A DNA stretch of 34,944 nucleotides from Opitutia bacterium. Its GTDB lineage: Bacteria; Verrucomicrobiota; Verrucomicrobiia; Opitutales; Opitutaceae. Below are positions 1 through 7,204 of the stretch, piece after piece (positions within the stretch are counted from its first letter, which is position 1; each line of letters starts with the position of its first letter). Made by a program: the position numbers and the translations under genes. The DNA is taken from the NCBI GenBank assembly GCA_003142955.1, contig PLOH01000060.1:175-35118 (forward strand), written 5' to 3'. Below the pieces are notes generated by a model, which was not told the DNA's origin, ran no database searches, and worked only from the letters and a program-made list of their open reading frames with translations.

Positions 1-1241
1 TGGCTGAGGTTGACCAGATCGGTGACGCTGCCATTTCCGCGGACACTGATGATCCAGATCGCCGGCACGACGGCAAACATCCGGGTGATCAACCGCCGGA
101 TCCACGGTCGGATGCGCCAGTGCATGAACCCTTCCATCACCACTTGTCCGGCAATCGTGCCGGTGATGGTGCTGCTTTGTCCGCTGGCCAGAAGCGCCAC
201 GGCAAACAAGGTGCTGGCCAGGGTCGTTCCCAGCAGCGGCGCCAGAGTCAGGTGCGCGACGCGGATCCAATCGCTGTCGGGACTGAACTCAACCCTCTGG
301 CCTCCGGCCACGGTGACGCCGGTCTTGCCGTAGAACACGACCGCCGCGAGCACCAGGATGGCTGCGTTGACGAAGAACGCGATGGTCAGCGCCACCGTCG
401 TGTCGATCGTGTTGAACCGGATGGCCCGCCGAACGGACGGCTCGTCGCGCTGCAACTTCCGCGTCTGCACCAGCGCGGTGTGCAGGTAGAGGTTGTGGGG
501 CATGACGGTCGCCCCGATGATTCCTATCGCCACCACGAGCATACCGGCTTGGGCGAAGTCGGGTCGAGCCATCGCCCGCCCCATTTCCAGGAAATCGGGC
601 CGCGTCTGCGCCAGTCCGAAGAGTTCGAGGCCGTAGCAGGCACCGATGGTCAACACGAAGACGGTGACCACCGCCTCGATCAGCCGCATGCCAAAACCCT
701 GCAGACCCAGGAGGAGTAGAACGTCAAATGCCGTGATGACGATTGCCCACTTCATCGGAATGCCGAACAACATGTTGAGGGCCACCGCGCTGCCGAGCGA
801 TTCGGCCAGGTCGGTCATCCCGATTGCGATCTCCATCGAAAGCCAGTTGGGCCAGCGCGTCCAGCGCGGGTACCAATCCCGGCAGCACTGGGCCAGATCC
901 TTGCCGGTGGCCACGCCCAGCCGCGACGCGATCACCTGCAGGAAGATCGCCATTAAACTGGCGAGGCCGACCACCCAGAGCAGCCCGTACTTGAATTGGG
1001 CGCCCCCCTGCAGATCGGTGCCCCAATTGCCCGGATCCATGTAGCCGACGCTGATCAGGATGGCCGGCCCCACAAAGGCGCGCCAGTTCTGCCAGAAGCC
1101 GACGCCAGCCGGCACCGCCACGGTACCGTGCATCCCCTCCAGCGACAGGGAACCGGCCGGCGGCGGGTTCGCGCCCTCCCGGTCCGCCGCCGTCGCCTTC
1201 GGCGGTTCGCCGGACGTCGATTTATTTTGCCTGGTCTCCAA
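1..1241 (-). CDS. mntH: Nramp-family Mn2+/Fe2+ transporter (MntH), C-terminus cut by window edge
   Basis: Translating the minus strand gives an open frame running off the left edge. It carries the two Nramp metal-site signatures: DPGN in the first membrane helix (codons at 1026-1037, context GYMDPGNWGTDLQGG) and MPHN in helix six (codons at 492-503, context GATVMPHNLYLHTALVQ). Several hydrophobic helices surround them. This is the canonical divalent-metal/proton symporter signature of the inner membrane. The first ATG is at 1133, but the homologous N-terminal motif SLEGMHGTVAVP begins upstream of it, so a TTG at 1241-1239 is the more likely start. That start lies one base from the 18-bp palindrome, leaving almost no leader, and no good Shine-Dalgarno was found. 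Divergent mntR next door, with the palindrome between them, supports manganese as the substrate. The C-terminal helices lie outside the window. Confidence 0.93.
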   Translation of the reverse strand, partial: METRQNKSTSGEPPKATAADREGANPPPAGSLSLEGMHGTVAVPAGVGFWQNWRAFVGPAILISVGYMDPGNWGTDLQGGAQFKYGLLWVVGLASLMAIFLQVIASRLGVATGKDLAQCCRDWYPRWTRWPNWLSMEIAIGMTDLAESLGSAVALNMLFGIPMKWAIVITAFDVLLLLGLQGFGMRLIEAVVTVFVLTIGACYGLELFGLAQTRPDFLEMGRAMARPDFAQAGMLVVAIGIIGATVMPHNLYLHTALVQTRKLQRDEPSVRRAIRFNTIDTTVALTIAFFVNAAILVLAAVVFYGKTGVTVAGGQRVEFSPDSDWIRVAHLTLAPLLGTTLASTLFAVALLASGQSSTITGTIAGQVVMEGFMHWRIRPWIRRLITRMFAVVPAIWIISVRGNGSVTDLVNLS

Positions 1242-1242
1242 G

Positions 1243-1260
1243 TTGTAGCCGTGGCTACAA
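1243..1260. promoter_or_regulatory. Candidate MntR operator (perfect 18-bp palindrome)
   Basis: TTGTAGCCGTGGCTACAA has 8-bp arms around a GT centre. It lies between the divergent mntH and mntR starts. The core GTAGCC...GGCTAC resembles the ATAGC...GCTAT core of enterobacterial MntR boxes as I remember them. It covers the expected -10 region of the mntH promoter, so metal-loaded MntR bound there would block mntH. Binding is inferred, not shown. Confidence 0.75.
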
Positions 1261-1280
1261 GCGCCCCCCCCCTTTGTCAA
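1252..1280 (-). promoter_or_regulatory. Candidate mntH promoter with C9/G9 spacer tract
   Basis: Reading the minus strand, a perfect -35 box TTGACA (1280-1275) is followed after 17 bases by TAGCCA (1257-1252), a poor -10 box inside the palindrome. The spacer contains nine consecutive G on this strand (C at 1264-1272). The -35 is convincing; the -10 is weak. Confidence 0.45.
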
Positions 1281-1302
1281 TAAGCTTCCCTTTTCCGACC
1301 GG

Positions 1303-1767
1303 TTGCGCCTAATCCTCTCTGTGGCCTTCCCCGCCAGAACCGCTCCCGCCGCCTCCCGTCCGGGCTTGCAGCGCACCCGCAAGGAGCATGCCCAGGAGAC
1401 CGCCCAGGACTATGCGGAATTGATTGCGGAGCTGATCGCCTCCACCGGTGAGGCGCGGGTGACGGATCTCGCCCGCCGGCTCGGCGTCACCCACGTCACC
1501 GTCAACCGCACCATCCGGCGGCTGCAGCGCGACGGGCTCGTGACCGCGCAGCCGTATCGTTCGATCTTTCTGACCGCCGCCGGATTGAAGTTGTCCCGGG
1601 AATCCCGGCGCCGCCATGAGATCGTCGCGGCATTTCTTGGTTCGCTCGGCGTGCCCGCGGCGATCGCGCAAGCGGATGCCGAGGGGATGGAACATCACGT
1701 GAGCCGGCAAACCCTCGCCGCCTTCATCAAGCACCTCAAGAAAAGCGCGCGCCGCCCGGCGGATTAG
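1303..1767 (+). CDS. mntR: DtxR-family manganese-responsive repressor MntR
   Basis: 154-residue metalloregulator with an N-terminal winged helix-turn-helix (about residues 38-95, VTDLARRLGVTHVTVNRTI) and a C-terminal dimerisation/metal domain. It lacks the SH3-like third domain of DtxR, like other MntR proteins. All six residues corresponding to the B. subtilis MntR metal ligands are present at a constant offset: D36, E39, H105, E127, E130 and H131 (equivalent to D8, E11, H77, E99, E102, H103). The C-terminal DAEGMEHHVS resembles E. coli MntR. The frame opens with TTG at 1303; a GTG at 1321 is an equally possible start and neither has a clear ribosome binding site. It is divergent from mntH and the palindrome at 1243-1260 lies between them, so it probably represses mntH when Mn2+ is plentiful and may autoregulate. 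Confidence 0.92.
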   Translation: MRLILSVAFPARTAPAASRPGLQRTRKEHAQETAQDYAELIAELIASTGEARVTDLARRLGVTHVTVNRTIRRLQRDGLVTAQPYRSIFLTAAGLKLSRESRRRHEIVAAFLGSLGVPAAIAQADAEGMEHHVSRQTLAAFIKHLKKSARRPAD

Positions 1768-1868
1768 CCCGGGACGGAATCGATCTCGGCGGCACGCTCA
1801 GTTTCGTTCCGCCGGGGCGCCAATTCAGTCTTGTCTCCCGGTTCCTCGGGCGGACAGACTCCGTCGCG

Positions 1869-3563
1869 ATGTCGAGATCGTTCGCCCGGATCGTGCTGGC
1901 CGTCAGCCTGGTGTTCTTTGCCGCGTTTTTTCTGTGGCCGGTCTGGCAGATTCTCAAGGGTGGATTCCTCGATGCCGATGGCCGGCTCACGTTCGCTTTC
2001 CTGGGAGCGTTGCTCCGCAATCCGCTCTATCTCGGCGGCCTGAAAAACTCCTTCCTGCTCGCGGTCGCCGCCACGATGCTGGCGCTCTTGCTCGCCCTCC
2101 CGCTGGCCTTCATCGCCGATCGCTACCGGTATCCGGGCAAGACTCTGCTGTCCTCCTTGGTGCTCATGCCGATGATCCTGCCGCCCTTTGTCGGTGCGAT
2201 CGGAATCAAGCAGATCTTCGGGCAATACGGCGCCCTCAACGCCCTGCTCATCGCGACCGGGGCCCGCCCGGCCGGCTGGACGTTCGACTGGTTCGCCGCG
2301 AGTCCGTTCTGGGGCGTCGCCCTCGTGGAGGCGCTGAGTCTGTATCCCCTGATTTACCTCAACGCCCTCGCCGCCCTGGCCAATGTCGATCCAGCCATGG
2401 AGGAAGCCGCCGCGAGTCTCGGTTGCACGGGCGGTCGCCGCTTTTGGCGAATCACGTTACCGCTGATCAGGCCCGGCCTGTTTGCCGGCTCAACGATCGT
2501 CTTCATCTGGACCTTCACGGAGCTCGGCGTGCCGCTCATCTTCGATTACAACCAGGTGGCGTCGGTGCAAATCTACCAGGGGCTGAAGGAGCTCGGCGGC
2601 AATCCGTTCCCCTACGCCCTCGTCTTCATCATGCTGGCAAGTTCCGTGGCACTCTACGCCGTGGGGAAAGGGCTCTTTGGACGCGAGAGCTACGCGACGA
2701 TGGCCAAGTCGACCCATGCCGGCGGACCCAAAACGCCCGGCCCCCCTTGGGCTTGGGCGTGCACGTTGCTCTTTGCGGGCGTCACCCTGGTCGCCGTGCT
2801 GCCGAATTTCAGCGTGGTGCTCGTCGCGTTTTCCAGCGCCTGGCACGCGACCGTGCTCCCGGCCCGTTTCACGCTGGACAACTTTCGTCTCGCCCTGGGC
2901 CATGATCTCACGGTCCCCTCCATTGCGAACAGCCTGAAATATTCCTGCCTGTCCACCCTGGTCGACGTCGTGCTGGGTGTCGCCATCGCCTATGTGATTG
3001 TGCGCACCCGCGTCGCGGGCCGCGCGATCCTCGATTTTCTTGTCATGCTGCCGCTGGCAGTGCCCGGTCTCGTCTTGGCGTTCGGGTACCTTGCCATGAC
3101 CCGGGACGGCCGTCTGTTCTCTTTTCTCAACCCCGTGGAAAATCCGGCCCCCCTGCTTGTCATTGCCTACTCGGTCCGCCGCCTGCCCTATATGGTCCGC
3201 TCGGCCGCCGCCGGGTTCCAGCAGACGAGCGTGACGTTGGAGGAGGCGGCGGCAAACCTGGGATGTCCACCGCTCCGAACGACGGTCCGGATCACGCTCC
3301 CGCTGATCATGGCCAACCTCATCGCCGGCGGACTGCTGGCCTTCGCCTTTGCCATGCTTGAAGTCTCCGACTCGCTCGTGCTCGCGCAGAAGCAAGCCTA
3401 CTATCCGATCACCAAGGCGATCTTCGAGTTGTTCCAGTTGCTCGGCGACGGCCGGTTCCTCGCCTCGGCGCTTGGAACCTGGGCCATGCTTTTCCTGGGG
3501 CTGGTCATCGCCGGCGCCAGCCTCCTGCTCGGTCGGAAACTCGGGGCGATCTTCAGAGCCTGA
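1869..3563 (+). CDS. Two-domain ABC transporter permease (FbpB/Fe3+-like)
   Basis: 564-residue inner-membrane protein made of two consecutive binding-protein-dependent permease domains. Each ends in an EAA loop that docks the ATPase: EEAAASLGCTGGRRFWRITLPL around residue 177 and EEAAANLGCPPLRTTVRITLPL around residue 457. About twelve hydrophobic helices are visible, the first at residues 8-30. This fused layout is typical of ferric-iron (FbpB/SfuB) and 2-aminoethylphosphonate permeases; the sequence alone does not fix the substrate. No ATP-binding subunit or periplasmic binding protein is nearby: upstream is mntR, downstream a convergent MFS gene whose end overlaps this one by 11 bp. It must use partners encoded elsewhere or be an orphan. 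There is no strong Shine-Dalgarno before the ATG. Confidence 0.88.
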   Translation: MSRSFARIVLAVSLVFFAAFFLWPVWQILKGGFLDADGRLTFAFLGALLRNPLYLGGLKNSFLLAVAATMLALLLALPLAFIADRYRYPGKTLLSSLVLMPMILPPFVGAIGIKQIFGQYGALNALLIATGARPAGWTFDWFAASPFWGVALVEALSLYPLIYLNALAALANVDPAMEEAAASLGCTGGRRFWRITLPLIRPGLFAGSTIVFIWTFTELGVPLIFDYNQVASVQIYQGLKELGGNPFPYALVFIMLASSVALYAVGKGLFGRESYATMAKSTHAGGPKTPGPPWAWACTLLFAGVTLVAVLPNFSVVLVAFSSAWHATVLPARFTLDNFRLALGHDLTVPSIANSLKYSCLSTLVDVVLGVAIAYVIVRTRVAGRAILDFLVMLPLAVPGLVLAFGYLAMTRDGRLFSFLNPVENPAPLLVIAYSVRRLPYMVRSAAAGFQQTSVTLEEAAANLGCPPLRTTVRITLPLIMANLIAGGLLAFAFAMLEVSDSLVLAQKQAYYPITKAIFELFQLLGDGRFLASALGTWAMLFLGLVIAGASLLLGRKLGAIFRA

Positions 3564-4833
3564 CGGGCAGCCGCCGGGCCGCCGCGCTCAGGATCAGTAC
3601 GCCGGCGCCCAACACGGCGCTGAACACAAAGTAGCGCCCGCGGTCGTGCAGCCCCAACCAGGTCAGCAATGCCGGCGACAATCCGGCGACGATTCGGCCC
3701 AGATTATAGGCCGTTCCCGAGAGCATCGTCCGGTGTTCGCCGAAGACCTCGTTGAAGAATGCCCCCATGAGGCCGAAGGGGATTCCGTTGAGCAGCGGCA
3801 GCACCAGCGCAAAGGCGAGCGCGCGCGACGACCAGCTACTGAGCCAGGCCCAGCTGGAAAGCGCGATCAACGCCAGGGCATAGCCGGCCAGCGCCCGTCC
3901 CACGCCGAAACGCCGCACAATCCACGCACCCAACAGCATTCCCGGAGCAACATTGAGCCAGAAAAAGAGCGTATAAACAATGCCCTGGGGCAGGTCCTTC
4001 GCATAGAATACATTGATCGTGCCGCTGGCGATCGTCAGGCTGGCCAGGCCGAGACACACGACGAAGGGACGGATTGTCTCCGTCCAGACCCGACGGAGCC
4101 GGAACGATGCCACCGGAGTCAGCTCGGGACCGCCCTCCTTTGCCGAGATTTCGGAGCGCAGACCGGATCCCGCCGTTTCACCAGGGGAGGAGGAAAACGG
4201 GGAGCCGATCCGAATCGGCTGCACCGGACAATGGCCTACGCCGCCGCCATTGCTACGGCTCAAGAATCGCCAGCGGAGGAGCGACAACAACGCGATGGGA
4301 ATGATGGAGGCAGCAAACAAGCCCCGCCAACCCCACCATGGGAGCAGGTAGATCTTCGCCAACGCCGCAAGCAACCCTCCCAGGATGGCGAATTGCAAAA
4401 GCGCCGCAAATCGATAGCGCGTCGCCCGATCGACGCGCTCGGCCAGAAACGTATGACTGAGACCCCACTCCGCCCCCAACGCGAGCGAGGCCAGCAACCG
4501 GAATCCAACCAGGCTGGAGAATCCCCACGCGAGGCTGAGACCGCCGATTCCGATCCCGTAAACACCGAAAACGACCAGCATCATCCGTCCCCGCCCCCAA
4601 CGGTCGGCGAGCCAGCCAAAGCCCAATGCTCCGGCGCCCACCCCAGCCAGCCCGACGAACTGAAGCCAGTTGCTCGCCTTTGGTGTGAGCGAAAATTCCC
4701 CGGCCAGCACCCGTTCGAGGTAGATGAACAGATAGAGATCGTAGTAGTCGAATAACAGCCCGATGAATGCCGTCCAGTAGATGCGGGCGGGCGACAGCTG
4801 GCGGGGATTGACGGCCATGGGCGACACACGCAT
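3553..4833 (-). CDS. Major facilitator superfamily transporter
   Basis: 426-residue secondary transporter with about twelve membrane helices. The first helix carries FDYYDLYLFIYL, resembling the acid-rich first helix of metabolite:H+ symporters. The MFS signature between helices 2 and 3 is clear (GWLADRWGRGRM, residues 73-84). The central cytoplasmic loop (about residues 200-245) is long and rich in Gly, Pro and Ser. The C-terminal half is a normal six-helix bundle. The family includes sialate, aromatic acid and sugar carriers; the substrate cannot be read from sequence. A second in-frame ATG lies five codons in (4818). The stop overlaps the 3' end of the convergent ABC permease by 11 bp, so the two genes share their termination region. 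Confidence 0.85.
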   Translation of the reverse strand: MRVSPMAVNPRQLSPARIYWTAFIGLLFDYYDLYLFIYLERVLAGEFSLTPKASNWLQFVGLAGVGAGALGFGWLADRWGRGRMMLVVFGVYGIGIGGLSLAWGFSSLVGFRLLASLALGAEWGLSHTFLAERVDRATRYRFAALLQFAILGGLLAALAKIYLLPWWGWRGLFAASIIPIALLSLLRWRFLSRSNGGGVGHCPVQPIRIGSPFSSSPGETAGSGLRSEISAKEGGPELTPVASFRLRRVWTETIRPFVVCLGLASLTIASGTINVFYAKDLPQGIVYTLFFWLNVAPGMLLGAWIVRRFGVGRALAGYALALIALSSWAWLSSWSSRALAFALVLPLLNGIPFGLMGAFFNEVFGEHRTMLSGTAYNLGRIVAGLSPALLTWLGLHDRGRYFVFSAVLGAGVLILSAAARRLPVRL

Positions 4834-4890
4834 GCGCGACTGGCCCGATCGTTGTCAAGTCCGCACGGTTTCCGCCCGGGTGGGTTCCCC

Positions 4891-4896
4891 TATACT
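4891..4896 (+). promoter_or_regulatory. Possible -10 box (TATACT) for the RMF-like gene
   Basis: TATACT stands alone as a good -10 match about 110 bases upstream of the ATG at 5008. No convincing -35 lies at 16-18 bases. The rest of the 4834-5007 gap holds a 14-bp palindrome and a strong AGGAGG at 4968-4973 with no start codon at a usable distance. Confidence 0.25.
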
Positions 4897-4945
4897 GGCT
4901 GGGATGAACTCAAGTGGGCGGAGCAAGTGCCGATGCCTCCCCCAA

Positions 4946-4959
4946 GGAACGGACGTTCC
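4946..4959. repeat. 14-bp palindrome in the leader of the RMF-like gene
   Basis: GGAACGGACGTTCC has 6-bp arms around GA. It lies downstream of the possible -10 box and upstream of the ATG at 5008. The loop is too short for an RNA hairpin, so if functional it would be a protein-binding site. No regulator is proposed. Confidence 0.35.
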
Positions 4960-5007
4960 AATTGGTCAGGAGGAAATCGCGGGCTAGAGCGCCCATCGGT
5001 TTATCCC

Positions 5008-5292
5008 ATGTCACAAGCCAAGTCATTTTCCGCCAGAATCTACGCGAGCCCGGAGTATCGCGAAGGCTACCGCACCGGCTGCCAGGCCGCCCATCTGCAA
5101 CGGCCGAAGGAAAGCCCGTATCTGTTGCAGGACTTGCGGCATCTTGGCTGGATCGACGCTTTTTACGATGCGTGGTCCGCGCGCCGCGTGAAAATCAACC
5201 GCGCCTGGGAGCACCGCGAGGCCCTTGAACCCAAGGCGACCAATAATGCGGCGGCTCCGTCGGCCGCCCGTCTCACCAATCCGCAGCGTTGA
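5008..5292 (+). CDS. Small basic protein resembling ribosome modulation factor (RMF)
   Basis: 94 residues starting at the ATG at 5008; the frame stays open upstream, but that part is low-complexity and unconvincing. Residues 13-52 (EYREGYRTGCQAA...KESPYLLQDLRHLGWIDAFYDAW) match the layout of RMF, the factor that dimerises and silences 70S ribosomes in stationary phase: GYxxG, then a basic stretch with a xPY motif, then a hydrophobic W/GW segment. The match is by eye and covers about 40 residues; the Ala/Pro/Asn-rich tail is extra. RMF is best known from gammaproteobacteria, so this is a tentative family-level call. It is monocistronic, between the divergent MFS gene and the IS remnant. No clear Shine-Dalgarno precedes the ATG. 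Confidence 0.5.
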   Translation: MSQAKSFSARIYASPEYREGYRTGCQAAHLQRPKESPYLLQDLRHLGWIDAFYDAWSARRVKINRAWEHREALEPKATNNAAAPSAARLTNPQR

Positions 5293-5335
5293 TCCCGCTA
5301 GCAGCCTGTCGGGCTTCGCCTTCCATGCTGCTAAA

Positions 5336-5355
5336 CAAACGGCGGACGCCGTTTG
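5336..5355. repeat. 20-bp inverted repeat in gene-poor region
   Basis: CAAACGGCGGACGCCGTTTG: 9-bp perfect arms around GA. It lies just after the RMF-like gene and before the transposase remnant. No T-run follows on either strand, so it is not a standard terminator. It may belong to the end of the decayed insertion sequence. Confidence 0.45.
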
Positions 5356-5391
5356 GTTGGAGAGCAAATATTACGAAGAGACTTCTGAACG

Positions 5392-5637
5392 TTGAATTGG
5401 GTGGTGTGCCCTACCAGTAGGCCCGCACGTTGTGTCGAGTTGGACCGCCAGACTCCGATGTTTCTGCCGTATGATCTGCACAAGTGGGTGCCGGCCGGTC
5501 ATATCGTGCACTTCATCCTCGATGCCGTGGAGCAGTTGCCCATCACCGACTTTCGGGTCAACAAGCGCGGGAGCGGCAGCGAACAATATCCCCTCAAACG
5601 GCTCTTCGCCCTCAAAAACCTAGCGGCCGCGGCGTAA
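5392..5637 (+). pseudogene. IS1182-like transposase, N-terminal remnant
   Basis: An 81-codon frame whose residues 17-68 read DRQTPMFLPYDLHKWVPAGH...HFILDAVEQLP...VNKRGSGSEQYP, the typical N-terminus of IS1182-group DDE transposases (DUF772-type). A full enzyme is roughly 450-500 residues, so the catalytic domain is missing. The match stops abruptly after SEQYP (about 5595) and is followed by an unrelated tail and a stop. The surrounding 5293-5836 region holds no other gene; it contains two short perfect inverted repeats (5336-5355 and 5777-5794) on either side of the fragment. This is a decayed insertion and cannot move itself. Confidence 0.7.
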
Positions 5638-5776
5638 AACCGCCGACCGAACCTACCCCGGTTGAAAAAACGGGCCGGCGGCGGCAAAAAAACGGCAATC
5701 CCGGATATGCGGCTGACCTCCGCTGCCACGGAATCGTTTCTTAGGTCCCACGCGCTGCTACACATAAGTCCGTCCC

Positions 5777-5794
5777 AAATGGCGCCAGCCATTT
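5777..5794. repeat. 18-bp inverted repeat near the glmM 3' end
   Basis: AAATGGCGCCAGCCATTT: 7-bp perfect arms with a GCCA loop, 42 bases beyond the glmM stop codon. It could form a hairpin at the end of the trpD-glmM transcript, but the minus strand shows no U-run after it, so intrinsic termination is doubtful. Confidence 0.4.
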
Positions 5795-5836
5795 GATTAG
5801 GAACATGGAGGGCGAAGTCCGACAGGTTCCTGCGAC

Positions 5837-7204
5837 TCAACCGGCCGGCAGATCCGCCCGCACCGCCGCCTCCAGCCGCGAGAGGCATGACTTGACCCGC
5901 GTTGCGTCCTCGCCTTCGACCAGCAACCGGATTTTTGGCTCCGTTCCTGAGTACCTCACGAGAACCCGCCCGCATTCGCCGAATTCGGCTTCGATGGCGT
6001 GGATCGTCGCCTGCAGGACGGGCAACTGTTCGAGCGGCCGTTTCTCCCCCACTTTGAGCGCGCTCGTGAGCTGCGGGTATTTGCGGAGGGCCCGGCGCAA
6101 GGTGGAGAGCGGCTGGCCCGTGGCGAGCATCACCTCGATCACCTTGAGCGCCGCCACCAGACCGTCGCCAGTCCGTGAGACCTCCGCAAAGATCAAATGC
6201 CCAGACGATTCGCCGCCCAGCTTCGCCCCCTCTGTGAACATGCGCTCGCTCACATAGCGATCGCCAACCGGCGTGCGGAGCACCCGTCCGCCGGCTGCTT
6301 TCACGGCCGCCTCAACCCCGAGGTTGCTCTGGACTGTCACCACGAGAACGTTTCCCGCCAGCGTCCCCCGCCGGAGCGCATGGACGGCAAGCAAGGTCAG
6401 AATTTCGTCGCCATCGAGGATCTCGCCCCGCTCATCGCATAAGATGCACCGGTCTCCGTCGCCATCATGCGCGATGCCCAACCGCGCCGCGGTCCCGCAA
6501 ACTGCTGTGACCAACTGCCCGGGGTGTTCGCTGCCAACGCCGGCATTGATGTTCCGTCCGTCCGGCGTCGTGCCAAGGCCAATGACCTCAGCGCCCAAGC
6601 CCCGCAGCACGGCCGGACTGGTGTGACAGGTGGCACCGTTGGCCGTATCCAGAACGATGCGCCAGCCTTGCAGGCATGCCCGCGGCAACAGCAGTGATGC
6701 TGCCTCGATGTATTCGGCCGCCGCGGCCGGCAAGATCTGGACTGGGGCATCTCCATTGGGGCCGTCGTTCAACCCAGCGTCCGGGAGCAATTCCTGCTCG
6801 ACCGCATGTTCCTCGGCATCGGTCAACTTGCCGCCTGCCGGACCAAAAAACTTTATCCCATTGTCACCGGCTGGATTGTGGGATGCGGTGATCACAACCC
6901 CCAACGCAGCTCCATGGGTCCGCACGGCGCGGGACACCGCCGGCGTCGGTATGACCCCAAGGCTGACCGCCACCATGCCTTCGGTGGCAAGCCCGTTCGC
7001 CAACGCCGCTTCCAGGATCGGTCCCGATTCCCGCGTATCGCGTCCAATCAGCACGCGCGGCGCGGCCCCGGGTGATTTCTCCGTTGCCGTGCGCTTCATC
7101 CAGCGGCCGACGGCCGCGCCCAGGCGACGGGCAAACGTCGCATTGATCACGGGCCCGCCATAGGTGCCGCGAACTCCGTCGGTTCCAAAATACTGGCGAT
7201 TCAT
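5837..7204 (-). CDS. glmM: Phosphoglucosamine mutase
   Basis: 455 residues, the usual length. It interconverts glucosamine-6-phosphate and glucosamine-1-phosphate in the cytoplasm, feeding UDP-GlcNAc synthesis for peptidoglycan and lipopolysaccharide. All four phosphohexomutase signatures are visible: N-terminal FGTDGVRG; the phosphoserine loop ITASHNPAGDNGIKFFG with the catalytic Ser at 108; the Mg2+ loop DGDGDRC near residue 246; and the C-terminal phosphate-binding RYSGTEPKIRLLVEG. FGTDGVRG with SHNP...DNGIKFFG favours GlmM over phosphomannomutase. The start ATG overlaps the trpD stop as ATGA, so the two genes are translationally coupled in a trpD-glmM operon. Confidence 0.95.
   Translation of the reverse strand: MNRQYFGTDGVRGTYGGPVINATFARRLGAAVGRWMKRTATEKSPGAAPRVLIGRDTRESGPILEAALANGLATEGMVAVSLGVIPTPAVSRAVRTHGAALGVVITASHNPAGDNGIKFFGPAGGKLTDAEEHAVEQELLPDAGLNDGPNGDAPVQILPAAAAEYIEAASLLLPRACLQGWRIVLDTANGATCHTSPAVLRGLGAEVIGLGTTPDGRNINAGVGSEHPGQLVTAVCGTAARLGIAHDGDGDRCILCDERGEILDGDEILTLLAVHALRRGTLAGNVLVVTVQSNLGVEAAVKAAGGRVLRTPVGDRYVSERMFTEGAKLGGESSGHLIFAEVSRTGDGLVAALKVIEVMLATGQPLSTLRRALRKYPQLTSALKVGEKRPLEQLPVLQATIHAIEAEFGECGRVLVRYSGTEPKIRLLVEGEDATRVKSCLSRLEAAVRADLPAG

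Noticed and set aside
1768-1868. Imperfect inverted repeat between mntR and the ABC permease as a terminator
   Set aside because: Arms are interrupted, the loop is long and no T-run follows; cotranscription remains possible.
3349-4755. 468-codon plus-strand open frame
   Set aside because: Spans the 3' end of the ABC permease in another frame and runs antisense to the MFS gene; low-complexity Arg/Pro/Gln composition.
4904-4987. Leader peptide of about 27 codons before the RMF-like gene
   Set aside because: It has an ATG and a stop, but no usable ribosome site and no sensible composition; probably chance.
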